From Nitrospirota bacterium (GTDB lineage: Bacteria; NPL-UPA2; JAGMAN01), in assembly GCA_030605915.1 (NCBI GenBank), contig JAUWHM010000010.1, forward strand, positions 1 through 5,460: a stretch of DNA of 5,460 nucleotides. The letters are read 5' to 3'. Of the stretch, positions 4,919 to 5,460 are shown in pieces (position 1 is the first letter of the stretch; each line of letters starts with the position of its first letter). The notes under the pieces were generated by a model. It saw nothing but the letters and a program-made list of their open reading frames with translations, did not search any database and was not told where the DNA came from. The translations under genes and the position numbers were made by a program.

Positions 4919-5460
4919 TGTATACTCTCCTTCCTTTAATCTCTAATCTTCCCTCGGCAAATAGCTGGATAGCTCTTGGATATAGCTTACACTCCTCGGC
5001 AAACACCCGATCTGCCAGGGTATCAGGGGTATCATCATCCTTAACCGGCACGGCTGTCTGAAGTATTATGGGTCCATGATCATAAACATCATTAGCGAAG
5101 TGGACGGTGACCCCGGAGACTTTCGCCCCGCAATTTAAGACTGCCTCATGCACATGATGCCCATAGTAACCTTTACCGCAGAAGGAAGGAATGAGAGCCG
5201 GATGAATATTCATCACTCTCCCCTTACACTTCTCATCGGCCTTGAATATGTGCATAAAGCCAGCCATAACGATTAGGTCTATGGGATAACGGGAAAGAAT
5301 TTTATTAATCTCATTGCTGAATTTACCCGCATCGTCTCCCTTGTACAATTTATAGGGGACAACATGAGTCTCAATCCCGGCCTCCTTCGCTCTCACTAAA
5401 CCATAAGCATCCTCCTGGCTACTTATTGCTACCACTACCTTAGCATCTAAGTTTCCCTCC
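4911..5460 (-). CDS. purN: Phosphoribosylglycinamide formyltransferase (PurN), 5' end cut by the window
   Basis: Cytoplasmic enzyme transferring a formyl group from 10-formyltetrahydrofolate to GAR, the third step of de novo purine synthesis. The frame stays open to the right edge (from codon 5459-5457), so the GTG at 5435 is an internal valine, not the start; roughly the first 25 residues with the glycine-rich loop are missing. In the 182 visible residues: SSQEDAYGLVRAKEAGI (13-29), MAGFMHIF (65-72), the catalytic N84 and H86 in NIHPALIP, and the catalytic D127 in VYDHGPIILQ, matching E. coli N106, H108 and D144. The SFCGKGYYGHH stretch is about five residues longer than the E. coli equivalent and belongs to a known longer-loop subgroup. 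The C-terminus (EGRLEIKGRRVYIK) is of normal length. Its last codons, AAA TAG, lie inside one arm of the inverted repeat that follows. Identity is secure. Confidence 0.96.
   Translation of the reverse strand, partial: EGNLDAKVVVAISSQEDAYGLVRAKEAGIETHVVPYKLYKGDDAGKFSNEINKILSRYPIDLIVMAGFMHIFKADEKCKGRVMNIHPALIPSFCGKGYYGHHVHEAVLNCGAKVSGVTVHFANDVYDHGPIILQTAVPVKDDDTPDTLADRVFAEECKLYPRAIQLFAEGRLEIKGRRVYIK

Overview
The window carries ordinary bacterial housekeeping genes plus several small, poorly known ones. Nearly everything is on the minus strand; one small membrane protein gene is on the plus strand. The likely source is an uncultivated, probably diderm (Gram-negative-type) bacterium of moderate G+C. 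This rests on a secreted family-1 lytic transglycosylase with a long TPR array, a two-helix protein resembling the DUF2065 family, good Shine-Dalgarno sites and dispersed intergenic repeats of kinds common in environmental genomes. No gene fixes the phylum.

Reading in the direction of minus-strand transcription (right to left): purN, cut by the right window edge, encodes GAR formyltransferase of de novo purine synthesis. A 118-base gap follows with a 15-bp perfect inverted repeat, one arm of which contains the purN stop codon. Next is a SAM hydrolase / hydroxide adenosyltransferase (DUF62) gene, then a 51-codon Cys4 ORF in the same frame 33 bases after the DUF62 stop, a cluster of GATTACACAGA-type inverted repeats, and a 63-codon gene for a small acidic protein with hydrophobic segments at both ends. 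The plus-strand DUF2065-like gene converges on the latter and diverges, across only 24 bases, from a 679-codon gene for a TPR-rich soluble lytic transglycosylase. A 35-codon Cys3 ORF overlaps the transglycosylase stop by 11 bases. A 177-base regulatory gap follows, with an AT-rich palindrome (terminator or operator) and a plausible sigma70-type promoter, and then nagB, glucosamine-6-phosphate deaminase. The last 83 bases hold no assured gene.

Functional links are inferred. The transglycosylase releases amino-sugar-containing wall fragments and NagB returns glucosamine-6-phosphate to glycolysis, so both could serve wall turnover. PurN and the SAM hydrolase both touch purine/adenosine metabolism. 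I see no defence system, CRISPR array, RNA gene or intact mobile element. The less ordinary items are the two tiny Cys-rich ORFs, the inverted-repeat element supplying the purN stop, and the promoter-like sequence lying across the transglycosylase start.
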